In this document: piece after piece, positions 20,010 to 32,378 of the stretch | Layout: every line of letters starts with the position of its first letter | Numbering within the stretch: the first letter of the stretch is position 1 | DNA from: Gymnothorax reevesii | Lineage: Eukaryota > Chordata > Actinopteri > Anguilliformes > Muraenidae | Direction: 5' to 3' | Length of the DNA stretch: 64,000 nucleotides | Assembly (NCBI GenBank): GCA_029721435.1 | Contig: CM056576.1 | Span: 66,359,876-66,423,875, forward strand | Program-made: the position numbers and the translations under genes | Notes under the pieces: model-generated | What the model was told of the DNA's origin: nothing | Seen by the model: the letters and a program-made list of their open reading frames with translations, nothing else | Database searches by the model: none

Positions 20010-21160
20010 AATTGGGGCCGTAACACTTTTTTGAAGTCCAAATGCGACTTTTTTTTTCTTGGATGGGTATTGTAATTTCAAACATGATGCATCTTGATCA
20101 GTGGGTGCATGTTTTAATTGCTGATGCAACTTTTAACCCTTACAGACTGTTCGGTAAAATTTAATCCGTTTCGACATTTGACAGCTGTAAACATACCCTA
20201 CATGCCATTCTTTAAGTCTGAAAAAAATGTATAAAATTAAAAATTTTTTTACAGGTGCTAGAAATTTTTGAACACTGAGGCTGTTCTGGGTCAAACTTGA
20301 CATTTATCTATTGAGATGGAATTTATATCCATCAGTGTGGGTCAAATCAAGGACAATGGTGGTTTTAGGAAATTGTGAAACTGTACATTTCATGTCTGCA
20401 TTATTTTATGGAGCAGCGGTGACAGAGTTCAAAGAGGACCTTGACACAGTCAAGAGAACTGTCTGTGTTCCCACCACATTTGTCCAGGTTCCCGCAGAGA
20501 CAGGCACCTGCCGGCCTTTCACATGTTGTGGGGGAATTTCAAAACTGAAATGGTCAAAAAGCATAGGAGTGATCATATTGGATACGCATAAGGACCAGAA
20601 GTCATTCAGAGGTCAGAGGATTAATCATTCATTTACTAATGTCAGATAGGCTATTTTTACATTCTAAATAGATCTATAGTTCAAGATGTAGCTTAGACAC
20701 TTATTATGAGGAAACTCTTGGTCTTGGTCAAAATTGAGGCCAAAACTGTGAGGCCATAAAATATGAACAGTATGCAAAAGTGAAGTTTTATGACCTATTC
20801 TGTACGAATACACACAAGAGGTTGAGTAATGTTAAGTTCAGAAAACTCAGCACAAGTTCAACTACTGAGGTAATCTCACCCTGTGCAACTGAAAACCATG
20901 CATTGTTATCATGAGAATAAAGTTCTCCAATGCCTCACTGGACCAATACCCAGTTCTGTCACATTTGCACTTTCTCCATGTTGTTCATGCTGAGCTGCTT
21001 TTCCTGCATATAGATGATCACTGTTGTCTCCCCGCAGTTAGCGGATAGCACAGGGAGAGAGCCAATGCATTTGGGAGGAATTAAAAGGATGAATTCCTTC
21101 CATGGGATGTTGAGGCTCCACAGCTCACTGAAATACGAATCACCAGATCTCTTCAGGAAA

Positions 21161-21350
21161 GCCTCATTATACTAAACAACACTTAATGCGAGAGGGTGAT
21201 TCAATGTGATGATTATTAAGCACATTAATCAATCAAGCTTCTGTCTTCCCACAAAGCCTCATTATTATATTACACAAGACTTAATAAGAGAGAGTGATGA
21301 TTATCAAGCACATCAATCAAACAAGCTGCTGTCTTCTCACAATATTTTCC
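21161..21350 (+). repeat. two adjacent ~95-bp direct repeats
   Basis: Unit 1 (21161-21255) and unit 2 (21256-21350) both start GCCTCATTAT and share TTAAT-GAGAG, GATGATTAT-AAGCACAT, AATCAA-CAAGCT and CTGTCTTC-CACAA. A 12-base stretch in unit 1 is absent from unit 2. It is a local tandem duplication. Confidence 0.7.
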
Positions 21351-21394
21351 ATGTTTTATCAGTGTGCTTCATATAAAAAGGTCCAGAGTTCATA

Positions 21395-21645
21395 CTTGCC
21401 ATGGCTTTCGCAGTGTATTCCTGGGCAAAACACTTCACTCCCACAGTGACTCACTCTAACCACGTGTATTGTTGGGGAAACCTGAATTGATGTTGGGGGG
21501 TAACCTACGATGGACTTGCTACTCCTCTTAGATTGGATGCAGCAGTCTCAGTTGCTTCATGCTATGGAAACGAGTTAAGCACTGGCCTGATGTGCCACTT
21601 GGCTCGGGACAGACTACCTGCTAAGTACAAGTATTGAATTGTGTT
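21395..21645 (+). repeat. possible fish SINE/LINE-tail fragment
   Basis: Contains CTGGGCAAAACACTTCACTC and GAGTTAAGCACTGGCCTGA with CACTTGGCTCGGGACAGACT, phrases I associate with dispersed fish SINE-type repeats. No Pol III boxes could be placed with confidence. Confidence 0.3.
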
Positions 21646-23218
21646 CCTAGTGACTTGGTCAGATTTTATAGCCATGAAAACATCAAAATGCTTTAAACCT
21701 ACAAATGTTGCACACAGACAAGTGATTTTTCCAAGAAAAAATGCCTTTTTTTTAGTTAAAAGCCATTAATATTTACCCACAATTGTTTTTGAATTTCATT
21801 TTCCAACCATTCTAAAAATCAGAGCATACATTGGAGTAATTTTGAGCAAATATTAGGTGTTGTGACAGTTGGCAAAGCAACCTAGTAGAATAAGTGTTTG
21901 TTTTCCTAATTTTATTTAATTTGGCAGTTGGCAGAAAGTTGTGGATATAATTAATATTTCACCGCTTTACAGAGTTTTGTGTCTTTCAACAGGGAGGGAT
22001 GTTGCTTGACTGCACCGGTGGTAAATAAGAATAAGATGATGCTGTTTAGAAAGAACTCTTCATACAAATTGGTTTTTGTAATAAAAAAGCCTTCAGCCTT
22101 GTTTTCTTAGATCACATGACTACCCAACAATCAAATCTCATGCCAAGAAGATTACTGCCAAAGGTAAGGGCAGAATCCAAGAATTTTATCGGTTATATCA
22201 TAAAGTGAAGTACAGTAAGCATGGAGAAATAATGCTTGGATGTTTCATGAACTTAATCCTTAGTGATGAACCAGCATCAACCTGCGTGGATAATCCTAAG
22301 AAAGTCTCCTGTTTATCTTCAAGTCCTTTACTGAACATGTACAATGTCATCCTGTTATTAAATCAAAAATGATAAGCAAGCATGAAAATGCGGTCAGATA
22401 ATAAAATCTACACCCATGAGCCTTTCACCACAATTAAATAGGCCAAATTCCCATTTTTAAGCTTTTAGAAGAAAAAACAAACAAACAAAAAAATAGATTT
22501 ATTGGTATTTTATTTTAAAAATGAAAGTATCTATCGAATTATGTACTCCTATTATTTAAAATGATAAATCATATAGACAGCCAAGAACTAAATGATAATC
22601 CAACAGTACAGCAATGAGGACAGTCTGGTCACATTATGTGAACATTCATTCAATTTTGTATTTGCAGGAGATCAAAAATATCCCGTTCATGCACCCAGGC
22701 ATTTATTTTTATTAAATGGCAAATGTATTCATTAATTTTATTTGCTAAATTATTTTTAATGTTTGATTAATATTCTCATTGACAATATTATAACCATTTG
22801 AATGTATAAAGGCTTCAATCCGAGCATATTCCTTATTCAATATTTAAAAATAATTCATTTAAATCAGAGGACTGCAACTCCTATAAATGTTAATGAAACA
22901 GCATCTGCAGCAAAACATAAAAGCTAGCCCTTAAAAAAACCAAATGTCTTGCCATATCCATATTCATCCAATGATAGCAAGAGTCAAATTAAATAAAGTT
23001 ACTTTTTTCTCCAGCTCAAGACAATGTGATCACTACGCAAGGAAGAAAAAAATTGTGCATCTGACATTCCAGATCAAGCTGTTTGTATAGAAAAAAATAT
23101 TATTTTCTTTGGCTTTGAGGGATGTACTCACGAAATATGAGTGATTTGCTAAAACCTCTCTGCCAGTACTTGGCAAAAAAACAAAAGCCTTTTTCATTGT
23201 GATTGCATCATGTCTGTA

Positions 23219-23460
23219 TGCAACCCCAATTCTAATAAAGTTGGCACATTTTGGAAAGCACAGAAATAAGGCTGTGATTTGAAAAGTCAGTTCATCCTCT
23301 ACTATATCAAAATCACAACATGACATTATTTCATGCTTCAACTTATACGATGAGGCCATGATTTGAAAGGTCAATTCACCCTTTACTATTTTGAAAACAC
23401 AATAATTTGATGCTTTCTTAAATTGTTTATTGAAAATACTCTTTTCAAATCAGATTACTG
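23219..23460 (+). mobile_element. fragment of a common fish DNA-transposon repeat (AACCCCAATTC ends)
   Basis: Starts CAACCCCAATTCTAATAAAG then TTGGCAC, the well-known fish repeat terminus. The opposite terminus, CATTGGAATTGGGGTTTG, closes the longer copy at 47359-48016. Only the terminal ~240 bases, diverged, are recognised. Confidence 0.55.
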
Positions 23461-24943
23461 CAACTGAATCAAAAAAGTAGATTTATATATGATTCAGTAC
23501 TAAAAATGATATGAGAATTAGCAAAAATAAGGTCATGTGAAACAGGCAATGTTACACTAATTACGTTATACATTAAAAGGAACCCCCAAAAAAGGTCTAA
23601 TCCCTCAAGAGCAAAGATGGGTTGAAGCTCACCAATTTGCCTACATATACTTAAAATTATAATCCATCTTTTCAAGGATAACTTTCCCCAAGACTAACCG
23701 GTAGGATATTAGGCATTTCAATCTGTACCATGTGCAGTATGATTAAAAGATGGAAGGAATCCGGGCGAATCTCAGTGCTTAAAGAGCAAGATTGAAAACC
23801 ACTGCCAAATTTATCATCTCCCAGATGTTGATGTGAAAAATAACACATTTCATTTACTGTATTACTAAAATTAATTCTTTTTAAATAATTCATTTTCACA
23901 GCTGTGACAGGCTCGTTTTTACTGTTGAGGGCCCAAAGAAACATCTGTTACTATCGTCCCAACAATGACTCCTGAGTCTTAACATTTAATTCTTACTTGC
24001 TTGAATACAATACTGAAAAACTCTGACATGGCAAGAATCAGGATTTCTTATACTAAATTTTCTGCCAGCTGATCATAACTATGACACATGAAACAATGGA
24101 CACAACTTTTCATTCAAAAACAAAAATACCGCTTGCAGTGGCAGCTGGTGTAAAATATTCTAGGTGGGGCTGTGCTGTACCGTAGTCAGTTTTCACAAAT
24201 CATCCCACAAACAGTAGGATACCTGTGCTTTGTGGAATAGTCAGTACCAAACATTTGAGTCATTTATGCACAAAACAGACAGCTAACAATATTCTGCACA
24301 CTGCACAAACTAGAGCTTGCCAAATAAAATTGAACTTCAAAACAATGACTTGTGTGTTTTTAATGATAACATCTGTTAGAAATATGCATGAAAAAACAAA
24401 CCAAATTTGTACAATTAATTCATTTTAGCTGCGAGAACGTTTCTGTTCTCAGAGCACATCTCTGTAAGTCTCTTTACTTTGCTATTCTTTGGGTTAACCT
24501 TATCCATAGGCAAGCGAGTTATAAAACTTCTAAGCAAGCTTGTTCAGAGAAGTTAGAGCTTGCTTTACATAAAGGGTATCGCTAGGAAATGACCTGCGCT
24601 TCCCATGTATTTACGTCAACGACCACATATCATGATAATGAAAATGTATTCCTCCATATTGTGTTTTCATTTTCAAATCCATATATGCATTTTTTTTTCT
24701 TTTTTGCAAAAATTCATCAGGCCGAAAAAAAGAAAAATGTTGTGGACGACGGGCGCCATACTACGACAATAGCTTATTAGCCCGTAGGGCCGGTTAGCTA
24801 AAAATAACTGCAAAATAGTTTGCTTAACACTAGAGTAAATCTTTCCTGGCTTGTGTGAACTCAGAAGATTAGACACTCAAGGATAGAGGCGCGGCAAACT
24901 TCCGGCTCAAATAGAACCAGAAACAGGTGCCACCCATCTTCAA
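23461..24943. other. gene-free stretch
   Basis: No recognisable domain, terminal repeat or RNA gene on either strand. AT-rich with short A/T runs near 24690 and 24730. Confidence 0.5.
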
Positions 24944-26050
24944 TCAACCAGCAGGTGCAAGGATTTCAATGTCATCCCAGATGAGAGACTCAAAGAAAGC
25001 CCTACACCAAACACAGAGTACACAAACCATGACAGGACCCCCATCTTTGGGAACGGCCCCAGAAGTTCCCCTAGAACACTGAGCGCGAAACTTGGAAATC
25101 AAGGTAGGTTCTAAGATATCTGGGGAAAGGATCCCGCCCCACTCTTCTGCCCCATACCCCTCCCAATCAACCAAAAATTGAGCCCTACAACCGACATGCC
25201 TTTCAGCTAAGATGCGCCACATGGTATGCGCCGCGGTGGTTTGTCGGTCGGCGCCAGAACGCTTATGCTAACAGGTTTAAGCCGGGAAACATGAAAAGCA
25301 GGGTGAATTGGAGCTGCAACCAGACTGTGACGGGGTTGATCTTCCGAGCAATCTTGAAAGGGCCAATGAAGCGGGGGGCCAACTTCCATGACTCCACCCT
25401 CAAAGGTAGGTCCCGAGTCGAAAACCAAACCCTTTGGCTGACCCGATATGACGGCGGCATCCTATTGGTGATCTTCTGTTTCTGGACCGAGCGTAACAGA
25501 GACAACCAGACGCTTGCCCAGACCGACCGACAATGTGGAATGAAATAATTAACAGAGGGAACCTCCAAATCCCTCTCAGGCCCAGGAAAAAGGGGTGGCT
25601 GATAGCCCAGCTGTGCCTCGAACAGTAAAAGGCCTGTGGAGGAGTTGCATTAAGAATTGTGGGAGTATTCAGCCCATGCCAAACTCCATGATGTAGGATT
25701 ATCAGCCACTAGGCACCGAATGTATGTGTATTCTCCAGGGATTGATTAGTTCTTTCAGTCTGCCCATTGGTCTCCGGGTGAAATCCAGACAAAAGACTCA
25801 CGGATGCCCCTAGTTTGTTACAAAATGCATGCCAGAACTTTGCCGTAAACAGCGGGCCACGGTCAGATACCACATCCTGAGGCAGGCCATGCAGCTGGAA
25901 CACATGGTCCACAACAAGGAGGGCCATCTCCCGCGGCGAAGGCAGCTTAGGGAGGGCGACAAAGTGGGAAGCCTTGGAAAAGCGATTGCCAACAACTAAA
26001 ATCACGGTGCTGCCGTCAGAAGCCGGCAGACCCGAGACAAAGTCAGGGCT
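24944..26050 (-). pseudogene. chromovirus (gypsy) integrase and chromodomain
   Basis: Minus-strand gypsy relic. From 26045 leftward: DFVSGLP (first catalytic Asp), [38 protein letters not shown] (second Asp), [17 protein letters not shown] (Glu). Then, in other frames, [37 protein letters not shown], a [12 protein letters not shown] segment, and finally a chromodomain: CRAQFLVDWEGYGAEEW then DILEPTLISKF. The chromodomain targets integration to particular chromatin and defines chromoviruses. The catalytic triad is present, but frames are broken. The upstream pol part lies at 28177-29250, separated by a hAT-like insertion. Confidence 0.8.
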
Positions 26051-26325
26051 TCCACAACAAAAATATCTTTAAGGGGGGATTTCCCCCTTTCCAACTTCTT
26101 TTGGGGGGGGGATTTTCAATTTGTCAGGGGGATGTAACGGCTAGCTGTCACAACCATTAGACGCTGTAACAACTATTCACTCAGGATATTCAGATGAACT
26201 GAAACGAGACAAAAGAGACAAAAATAAAACATTAATTCAAACATATTCAACAAACGTAATTACTGCAGTCAGTGACTGAATGACCATTGAGTAAAATTTA
26301 AGTTACTTAACATAAAAGTTGAAGT

Positions 26326-26745
26326 AAATCCGTCAATTCGTTCTTGAGATATCTCGCTGACAAGGCTATCTGTGTGAAAATCCACATCTCTCAGTGTGAC
26401 CTTGAGAATGGCGCGAAGGTCACCAAAATCGACTGGTGCCGGGGTATCACACTTATACATGTTGACATAAAATTTGAAGTAAATCCGTCGATTGGTTCTG
26501 GAGATATCTCGCTGACAAAGCTATCAGTGTGAAAATCCACAATTTCTTGGTGTGACCTTGAGAATGGTGCGAAGGTCACCAAGATCAACTGGCACCGGGG
26601 TATCACACTAATTCATGTTGACATGAAATTTGAAGGAAATCCGTCAGTTCGTTCTTGAGATATCTCGCTGACAAGGATTTGGGATGTACGGACGGACAGT
26701 CGTGAATACTATGTCCCGCCGCTTCCCGTGTTCGCGCGGGACAAC
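26326..26745 (+). repeat. 155-bp tandem repeat inside a small mobile element
   Basis: Units start at 26326, 26481 and 26637 with AAATCCGTC and contain GAGATATCTCGCTGACAA; spacing is 155 and 156 bp, and the third unit is partial. Each full unit carries TGTGACCTTGAGAATGG-GCGAAGGTCACC, an inverted pair of GTGACCTT/AAGGTCAC. The right end (CGGACGGACAG, then GAATACTATGTCCCGCCGC) matches the end of the small element at 33395. Confidence 0.75.
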
Positions 26746-26759
26746 AACTCAGGGCCTTC

Positions 26760-28185
26760 GAATCTTGCAGCAACTTGTCAGACATACATAACCTCAGTGA
26801 GGTTTTGGTGACATTGGAAGCACAAAAGCCTCTTTCACAGTCTACTGATGATTTTGAAATCACCATGCTAATTTTGTAGAAAATGAGGACATTTGGCTAT
26901 ACTCCAGTATAATCATCATAGATGATCCTCACAAAATCAAGTTTGTGGTTCCGGTAATTATCAAACACCAGCTGCCTGAAATTGACCTATTCATTCTGTA
27001 AATCCACTTTAAAAAGTCAATTACTAAAGTGTTCACCCAACCTACTGATAGTTTAATCACCATAGTATACAAGTTCTTAGACATTTTTATGGAAGTTCTT
27101 GGGCAGTAGGATATGAAAGTCACTAGTCCAACATCCTAAACAAGAAATCTGGCCTCAAAGTTTTCAATGAGTTTGTTCGAGTAGCTTACTTTGAGTTTTG
27201 AGTTTTCAAACTGCTCCAAGTTCTGGGCATTATGACTCAGTCTCACTTCATGGAACTTACGATCATCAGTGGCCACGGCTGCTTTACCCACTGTTTCCAT
27301 TGGACCTGGATATTCTTTCAGGCAATTTAGTGAATTAGTGACTGTTTTTAACTGTTGATGCCACTGTGCTGTAGTTTAAATCACGCTTTTAGAAAGTGTC
27401 ATTGGCAGGTTTTATGATCGCCAACACATCAAGCAATAATGAAGCTGTATAGAGACACTTGCTTGATTGCATCCAGTCATACAGGCCTCTTGCTTGAGCA
27501 AACCCCACATCTTGTTCAAATGCTAACATGATAGCTCCATAACACCACAAATGCAGCCATAGCCCTCTGCATGTTGAGCCACCTGATGCAGTGCCATTCT
27601 GACCTTTGGTTCATTCAAGAGATCTTGCAATTCTGTCAAACTATTTGTGCGGTTGGATGAATTGTGGAAATATCTGAAAACCTCTGATACATTACTTGGT
27701 CAAGTAATGACCAAATTTGGTCAAGTAATCACACCCCCTATGTTTAGTAGCCTGTGATACAGCTAAGGATAAACGATGCCCAACGCAGTGCACATTTATC
27801 GTGTCTGGATTGTCACGCCTGAGACGCGGTGCCACACCATTCTGTGCCCCTACCATGACACTTGCCCCATCACTAGCAAATGAAATAATCTTTTCCCTCT
27901 CAAGCCCAAGGTCATCCAACACTTCATTCAGCTTTTCTGTAATGGTTTCAGCTTTGCCATTTACAACCTGGACATTTCTCACAAAGTGAACTTCACTTCT
28001 TGGCCCATTCAGTAGCTTTACATAAATCATCAACTTTTAGCTTTAGCTTTATAGTCAAAGCTACATCTGTAGACTCATCTATCATTAAAGCAATAAAGTC
28101 ACTGTTTTCATGCAAAAGTTTAATGTCATCTTCAATAAGTTAGGAAAAAGTGTCAAAAAATTCAGATTGAGCTTCACTATGATAA
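26760..28185 (-). pseudogene. hAT-type transposase relic (DUF4371 / C17orf113-like)
   Basis: Read from 28185 leftward: EAQSEFFDTFS, stop, LIEDDIKLLHENSDFIALM, IDESTDVALT (first catalytic Asp region), then YVKLLNGPRSEVHFVRNV, ETITEKLNEVLDDLGLERE, IISFASDGASVMVGAQNGV (second Asp region), and NVHCVGHRLSLAVSQA. Further left, with stops, LTELQDLLNEPKVRMAL and KLIENFEARF. This is the RNase-H-like core seen in hAT-derived vertebrate proteins such as C17orf113 and ZNF862. It sits in the H2C2 region of a chromovirus. Many stops; not functional. No terminal repeats identified. Confidence 0.65.
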
Positions 28186-29250
28186 TACATAGGCCCACCA
28201 AAAGCACCGGGACAAAAAGTGCTTAGTCCGGTGAACCCCAGGATGACCAGCCAAGTGGGACGAGTGACCCCACTGGAGAACCTGAGAACTGACCGCCACA
28301 GGAACGAACAAACAGCCAGGCGCCTCCCCACCTGGACCAGAATCTTCCCGAACTTCACTCTCAACACCCCACAGGAGGGGAGCCACATCCTGAGCTGAAG
28401 GAATTACAGGCTCAGGAACAGGATTGCGGCCAGAGTGATTGTAAATACAAGACAACGCGTCTGGCTTGCTGTTTTTAGAACCATAGCGATAAGTCAACGT
28501 AACGTTGAAGCGGCTGAAAAATAACGCCCACTGCGCCTGCCGGGAACTACGCCGCTAAGCCTGCTGGATGTTCTGGAAGTTCTTGTGATTGGACCAGACC
28601 ACTAATGGGTGTTCAGCATCCTCCAACCAGTGGCGGCATTCTTCCAATGCCAATTTAATTGCCAACAACTCCTGGTCACCTATGCTGTAATGCTGCTCAG
28701 CCGCAGACAATGACCGGGAGAAGTAGGTGCAGTGATGAAATTTATTGTCCCAAGGAGAGGGCTGAGACAAAATCACACCCACCCCAACCTCTAAAGCGTC
28801 AACCTCCACCACAAACGGGAGGGAGGGATCGGGCACAACAAGGATCGGCTGTGAACTAAACAGTCTTTTCAATTCCTGAAAAGCAGCACCAGCTGCTGGG
28901 GTCCAAGAGAACAGAGAGGAGGTATTCATCTTAGCGCAATAATTGGGGCAACAACAACACTAAAATTGCAAATGAACCGCCTATAAAAGTTTGCAAAGCC
29001 TAAAAAATGCTGCGCCTCTTTTACCGACTGTGGACTGGGCCAATCCATAACCGCTGCCACTTTGTCTGGGTTCATACAGACTGACCCTGCTAACACAATG
29101 AAACCAAGAAATGACACTGTCTTGGCGTGAAAAAGGCATTTCTCAGCCTTGGCAAAAAACTTGGCTTCAATAGGTTGAGTAAGTTTACCACTGTCGTAAA
29201 ATAGCCACGGCCTTTGAAAAAAGCTAAAAGAGTAACAATGTCTTGCAAAA
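28177..29250 (-). pseudogene. chromovirus reverse transcriptase C-part, RNase H and H2C2
   Basis: From about 29180 leftward: PIEAKFFAKAEKCLFHAKTV, SFLGFIV, MNPDKVAAVMDWPSPQSVKE, QHFLGFANFYRRFI (RT thumb and connection). Next SLFSWTPAAGAAFQELKRL, FVVEVDALEVGVGVILSQ (first RNase H Asp; the usual Ser is changed), QELLAIKLALEECRHWL, VVWSNHKNF (usual TDHKNL altered) and YGSKNSKPDALS. The zinc domain starts HLAGHPGVHRTKHFL, FWWA and is cut by the hAT-like insertion. The same element resumes at 26050. RT catalytic motifs are not present, being lost upstream of 29180. Confidence 0.8.
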
Positions 29251-29350
29251 GGACATATCCCTCCAGAGCACAGAAGAAAAAAAATAAAGAACATGAGAAA
29301 AAACTGCCAGACAAAGGTGTCCTTTTCTGTCTCCATGACTACAGTATCCA

Positions 29351-29794
29351 TATTAATATAAAATGTTCACATCTGCAGCCCGTTACTTGAGTCTATCTAG
29401 CTTTGAAAACTGCTGAGTCAACCAGCTTTGTCTCGTGTTTGTATTATAAGAACATGCTAGTTAGGTGTTTTTCACAACCATGTTACGGGCGCACTCTGCT
29501 TATTTGTCAGTTCACCAGGCGGCGGTGAGTTTCGAGCCGGAAAAAAAGTTTTTCCTTATTGAGACTAATCGGTCATATGATCTGACTTTCTAGTCTAGAG
29601 TTGGCTACAAATTGCACATAGCCCATTTTAGATTGGTGAAAAAATTTAAAAGGAAAACAAGCATAGCATATAGCAGTTTCTTTGTTAAGACATAGGATAC
29701 GGAAACCTACACTTAATTTAAAAATGGGCCAGAATTTCATCGCTGAGAGTTTTGCCGGAGACTTTTACAGATGCGGTGAATAATTTGTGCTACA
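29351..29794. other. gene-free stretch before the hAT insertion
   Basis: No recognisable feature; AT-rich. GAGTAGAG at its end (29795-29802) is the target duplicated by the hAT element. Confidence 0.5.
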
Positions 29795-29802
29795 GAGTAG
29801 AG

Positions 29803-32370
29803 CAATGTTTCTCAAATGGGGGTACGCGTACCCCTGGGGGTACGTGGAGGTACCGCAGGGGGTACGTGAAGCTATTCAAAATATCTTTAAAAAATCATTT
29901 GGCTCATCCTAATAATAAGTCTTGGGAAAAATTATTTTGTAAAAAGTTCGATAAAATATAAATGTGTTCATGCGCTGAATTTTAAATTTAGTATTAAGTT
30001 TCCATATCCTTTAAAATAAAACTGACCCCCTCCCCCCCCACCATGTTAGTTTGACCCACTGACCCAGCGCACTTGTCAACGGCGTGTCGTTATGATGACT
30101 ACACTGTAACTATGGAGACGTGGCTAAAGCGCAGCAGCAATACTGCTGAAGGTACGGATAAACAATTGAAAAAGAAGGCAAAACCAGAGCCGACAAAGTA
30201 CAGAAAGTACATGGAAGAGTATGTTTTAATGGGATTTACGTCCACGAGCTCTGACCCACCCCAGGCACTGTGTTTTTTTTTTGCGGGGAGAAATTTGCTA
30301 ACGCTAGCATGAAGCCGGCACATCTCCAGCGGCATCTCACCACAAAACATGGATGTCACGTTGGTAAGCCAGCAGAGCTCTTCAGGAGAAAACTTTCTGA
30401 CTTCAAGTCATCCCAAGCCACAGCGAAAAGCCTCCACCACATCAGCCAAAGCCCTGGAGGCTTCTTACGCGGTGTCTTTGCTCGTTGCTAAAGCCAAAAA
30501 ACCGTTCACCATAGCGGAAGACCGACTGCTTCCCGCCGCTGTTGTATTGGCCGAAACTATGCTGGACAAAAAATCAGCGGATACATTAAAAACTGTGCCT
30601 CTGTCTAATGACACCGTTTGCCGCAGAATTGATAACATGGGCACAGACATTGTCGAACAAGTTGTGGGGAAACTTGGCGACTCATTTTCACTGCAGCTGG
30701 ATGAATCCACAGATGTGAGTGGAAATGCGCAACTTTTTGCATTTGTAAGATACGTTGACATGGACGACATCTGTGAACACATTCTATTCTGCAAAGAAAT
30801 ATAGGGGCGAACAACCGGAGAGGACATTTTTAATGTCGTTAACATGCTTTTCATCGAAAACGCTATCTGCTGGAAATCCTGCAGCAGCGTCTGCATCAAT
30901 GACGGGCAGCACGAAAGGGATCATAGCGCGGATTAAAAAAGAAAATCCCGACATCAAGTGGACGCACTGTGTGATACACAGGGAAGCGCTAGCGTCCAAG
31001 AAAATGAGCCCTGTGTTGCACGATGTTTTGAACGACAGCATTAAAGTAATAAACGTCAAGTCAAGGCCACTTAACGCACGTTTGTTCCGCAGCCTCTGTG
31101 AAAATACGGGAGCTAAACACACAGAACTGCTCCTGCATACTGAAGTGCGCTGACTGACAGAGCACGGATCTCCCCATGCCACCTTGTTTGAGAGCACGGA
31201 CTGGCTTGCAAAGCTTTGCTATCTGGCAGATATATTCAGGAAACTGAATGAACTGAATATGTCCCTGCAGGGCAAGGACACCAGCATCCTGAACCTGTAT
31301 GACAAGGTGGGTGGTTTCCTGAAGAAAGCAGAGATGTGGAAAAGGGCATGTGATCAGGAGAATTTCACCTGCTTTCCTCTACTGGATGCTTTCCTCTCCA
31401 ATAAGCATATGGCGACAGCACCGGTGAAGTTAGGCATAGTGGGACATTTGACTAACTTGATCAGGAGTTTCACTCTTACTTTGCTGACATGGATGAGAAA
31501 TCTGCACAGCTGTATTGGGTGAGAAACCCATTTCTCTTGTCTGAAGCAAACAGAAGCAAGCTTCCTGTCACTCATCAGGAAAAACTGATGGAAGTAGCAT
31601 CTGACCGTGGCCTGCAGATGAGGTTTGGTGCATCCACTCTCACACAGTTTTGGGTGTGTGTGAGGCAGGAGCACCCTGAGCTGGGACAGAAAGCTTTGGA
31701 GCAGCTGCTACCCTTTGCATCCACATATTTATTTGAGGCCTCCTCAGCAATGATGCTGATCAAAACAAAGCAAAGAAACAGATTGTGCCTGGAGAAGAGC
31801 TTGATCACTGCAGTTGCCTCCCTGCCACCAAGAATGACAAAGATCCTCAGTGAGGTGCAAGCCCATATTTCTCACTAAAATGTACTGAGTACATTTTTTT
31901 CCTGTTCATAAATCACCGCCTGTTACATGCTGTTTAAATGAAATCAAATGTTCAATGCAAAGTGATTTAAGTGCAATCTTCTTTTTTTGATCCAAAAAGA
32001 GGTAACGTTAATTATTTTTTGTGAGCAAATCTTTATTTATTAAGTTAATTTATTTTGTAAACAAAATATTATTTTTTAATATTAATTAAATTAGCAGCGT
32101 TTTGCATATTTGAGTTTTGACTGGTTTTATGCCTTCCTGGTGGTCACCGTCTTCTGTTTTTCTTTTTTGTTTCTACATGCAATGTTTGCAATATGAATGT
32201 ATTTGTCAGGTTCACTGATATAAGTTGTTTGGCTTTAATAAATCAGACACTGATTTTACAGCACTGTGCCTCTTTTTTCTTCCAAAAATGTTTTGCCCGT
32301 GTCAGGGGGTACTTGACTAAAAATATATTTCTAAGGGAGTACATCACTGAAAAAAGTTTAAGAACCACTG
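29803..32370 (+). mobile_element. hAT transposon (ZBED5/FAM200-like), complete length
   Basis: Flanked by a perfect 8-bp duplication, GAGTAGAG, at 29795-29802 and 32371-32378. The left end is CAATGTTTCTCAAATGGGGG and the right end, inverted, is CAGTGGTTCTTAAAC, matching at 11 of the first 14 positions. The left subterminal region has repeated GGGGGTAC motifs and the right has AGGGGGTACTTGAC. Length is 2,568 bp and the strand is that of the transposase relic. Eight-base duplications and CAG-starting ends are hAT hallmarks. Confidence 0.9.
30112..31878 (+). pseudogene. hAT transposase, ZBED5/FAM200-like
   Basis: Start chosen at METWLKRSS (30112), the usual start of this family. A BED-type zinc finger follows: LCFF-CGEKFANASMKPAHL and QRHLTTKHG. 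Its frame slips in a run of T at about 30271-30281. The core has EASYAVSLLVAKAKKPFTIA, DSFSLQLDESTDVSGNAQL (first Asp), ICEHILFCKEI then a stop, TGEDIFNVVNM, WTHCVIHREALASKKM, RLFRSLCENTGAKHTELLLH and TEVR then a stop. The C-terminal dimerisation region includes LLSEANRSKLPVTHQEKL and ends at 31878. At least four frame breaks. The DNA-cutting enzyme of this element is dead here. Confidence 0.85.
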
Positions 32371-32378
32371 GAGTAGAG

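Larger units (their letters stand above)
20027..23218. other. gene-free, AT-rich stretch
   Basis: No ORF with a recognisable domain on either strand. It holds the direct duplication at 21161 and a SINE-like stretch at about 21395-21645. The rest shows no terminal repeats that I can support. Confidence 0.5.

Noticed and set aside
20311..20649. 112-codon ORF as a host exon
   Set aside because: No recognisable domain, no splice signals I can support, and no homology that I know of.
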